DNA from: Candidatus Omnitrophota bacterium
GTDB lineage: Bacteria > Omnitrophota > Gorgyraeia > Zapsychrales > Fredricksoniimonadaceae
DNA: 5,366 bases
Assembly: GCA_017987425.1 (NCBI GenBank)
Contig: JAGNTT010000134.1
Coordinates: forward strand, 1 to 5,366
Direction: 5' to 3'
Shown: positions 4,570-5,366 of the stretch, one piece after another
Position numbering within the stretch: the first letter of the stretch is position 1
Layout of the letters: each line of letters begins with the position of its first letter
Notes under the pieces: generated by a model
What the model saw: only the letters and a program-made list of their open reading frames with translations
What the model was told of the DNA's origin: nothing
Databases searched by the model: none
Position numbers and translations under genes: made by a program

Positions 4570-5366
4570 CTATTTGCCCAAGTTTCGGTACGCTTCGATC
4601 AATGAAAACCAGCTCCCATCGCACAAAATATCCAAAGATGTATTCAAATCCAGATTAAATTTACGGACACTTAAGTGAACAGGCCCTGAAATTTTTCGAT
4701 CATCAACATTGCGGAGATTTACAGTAACTACTTCCGCAGGAACCTTTAAACCATTCTCAATATCCGATTTGAGCTCCGCGGCATTGGCCAACAAAGACAG
4801 CTGCGGCATTATTTGCTTGAACAATGAAGCATTGATGCGTCCGCCCTTGGTGATTTGGGCCTTAAGCCTTAATGTATCGAAACTATGAACGCTTCCGCCG
4901 ATAACGACTGTACCCTGGACCACTCCTTCGATTTGTTTGTAAATTGAGTCGTCAACTTCTCTGAGCGCGCTGATATCGATCCCCTCAAACTGAAGATTAG
5001 TCCTGTAATGCAGGCCGTCCCTCCAATTCACATCGATCTTGCCGATGATCTGTCCGTTATAAAAATCCGTCCGGAAATTGGTAAACGAGATCCCATAAGA
5101 GCCACCTTCAAAACTGGTCGATAACTTTTGAAGTTTGTAACGGTACGCCTCCATTGCCGGAATAGTGAGTGTTCCGTCTAAAATGTTTTTCTTTTTGGTG
5201 CGGACAAGAACCTTTGCGTTGATCTCGGCTGAAGGAATGTGAAGACCAGCATTATCCAGCGAAACATTCTTTCCGTAAATGCGAAGTTCTCCTGGTTTTA
5301 ACAGAACTTCGCCTGCATTTTCCACCTGAAGCTCCGGCGCATGGAACTGGTACTGCTGTCCGCTGA
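4570..5366 (-). CDS. ydbH: YdbH/AsmA-like intermembrane lipid-bridge protein, C-terminal part (5' end outside window)
   Basis: The reading frame is open from the window edge to a TAG stop, giving 264 residues with the N-terminus missing. A GTG at 5325 is an internal valine codon, not the start, because the frame continues upstream (SGQQYQFHAPELQ...). The visible part is rich in short alternating polar/hydrophobic strands with many glycines (for example GQIIGKIDVNW, GVVQGTVVIGGSV), as in the repeated beta-groove proteins of the AsmA/TamB/YdbH group. No membrane segment is visible; in this family the single anchor is N-terminal, beyond the window. The identification rests mainly on what follows: a YnbE-like lipoprotein 12 bases downstream and a YdbL/DUF1318 protein after it, the E. 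coli gene order. E. coli YdbH spans the periplasm and with YnbE acts in phospholipid transport to the outer membrane. Another AsmA-family member is the main alternative. The family assignment is fairly secure, the exact function inferred. Confidence 0.72.
   Translation of the reverse strand, partial: SGQQYQFHAPELQVENAGEVLLKPGELRIYGKNVSLDNAGLHIPSAEINAKVLVRTKKKNILDGTLTIPAMEAYRYKLQKLSTSFEGGSYGISFTNFRTDFYNGQIIGKIDVNWRDGLHYRTNLQFEGIDISALREVDDSIYKQIEGVVQGTVVIGGSVHSFDTLRLKAQITKGGRINASLFKQIMPQLSLLANAAELKSDIENGLKVPAEVVTVNLRNVDDRKISGPVHLSVRKFNLDLNTSLDILCDGSWFSLIEAYRNLGK

Overview
The window holds seven protein genes, all read on the minus strand, so the biological order runs from high to low coordinates. 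I saw no rRNA, tRNA, CRISPR array, transposase or phage gene. The organism is a didermic (Gram-negative-type) bacterium: the first three genes encode parts of an inner-to-outer membrane lipid bridge that only makes sense in a cell with an outer membrane. Base composition is balanced. Repeat-rich short intergenic gaps beside otherwise compact genes remind me of uncultivated phyla such as Omnitrophota. That placement is a guess from gene style, not something the sequence proves.

Region by region (in transcription order): (1) 5366-3925 holds the C-terminal part of a YdbH/AsmA-like protein, a 70-residue YnbE-like lipoprotein and a 139-residue YdbL/DUF1318 periplasmic protein. They are 12 and 0 bases apart and form an evident operon matching the E. 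coli ydbH-ynbE-ydbL order. (2) A 106-base gap carries a long imperfect hairpin. (3) 3818-3019 holds a stand-alone tandem ACT-domain protein and a HIT-family nucleotide-binding protein, 11 bases apart, each with a strong Shine-Dalgarno (SD) sequence. (4) A 148-base gap contains an 18-bp perfect palindrome that overlaps the HIT stop codon, and an AT-rich inverted-repeat element. (5) 2870-1446 encodes a polytopic membrane protein made of three VanZ-like units. (6) 1390-11 encodes a secreted protein made of three copies of a beta-rich unit of about 145 residues that I cannot assign to a named family.

The first module probably moves phospholipid between the two membranes: YdbH is the periplasm-spanning groove, YnbE the outer-membrane anchor and YdbL the periplasmic helper. 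The ACT and HIT genes look like soluble sensor and housekeeping functions with no visible link to lipid transport. The VanZ-like and three-repeat proteins are both envelope proteins. Both lack a recognisable SD, unlike the four complete upstream genes, and the last gene has a good sigma70-like promoter match placed so that a leaderless GTG start is possible. The points most worth a second look are the three-fold internal repeats in both downstream proteins, the two intergenic inverted-repeat elements, and the lipid-bridge module outside the Enterobacteria.
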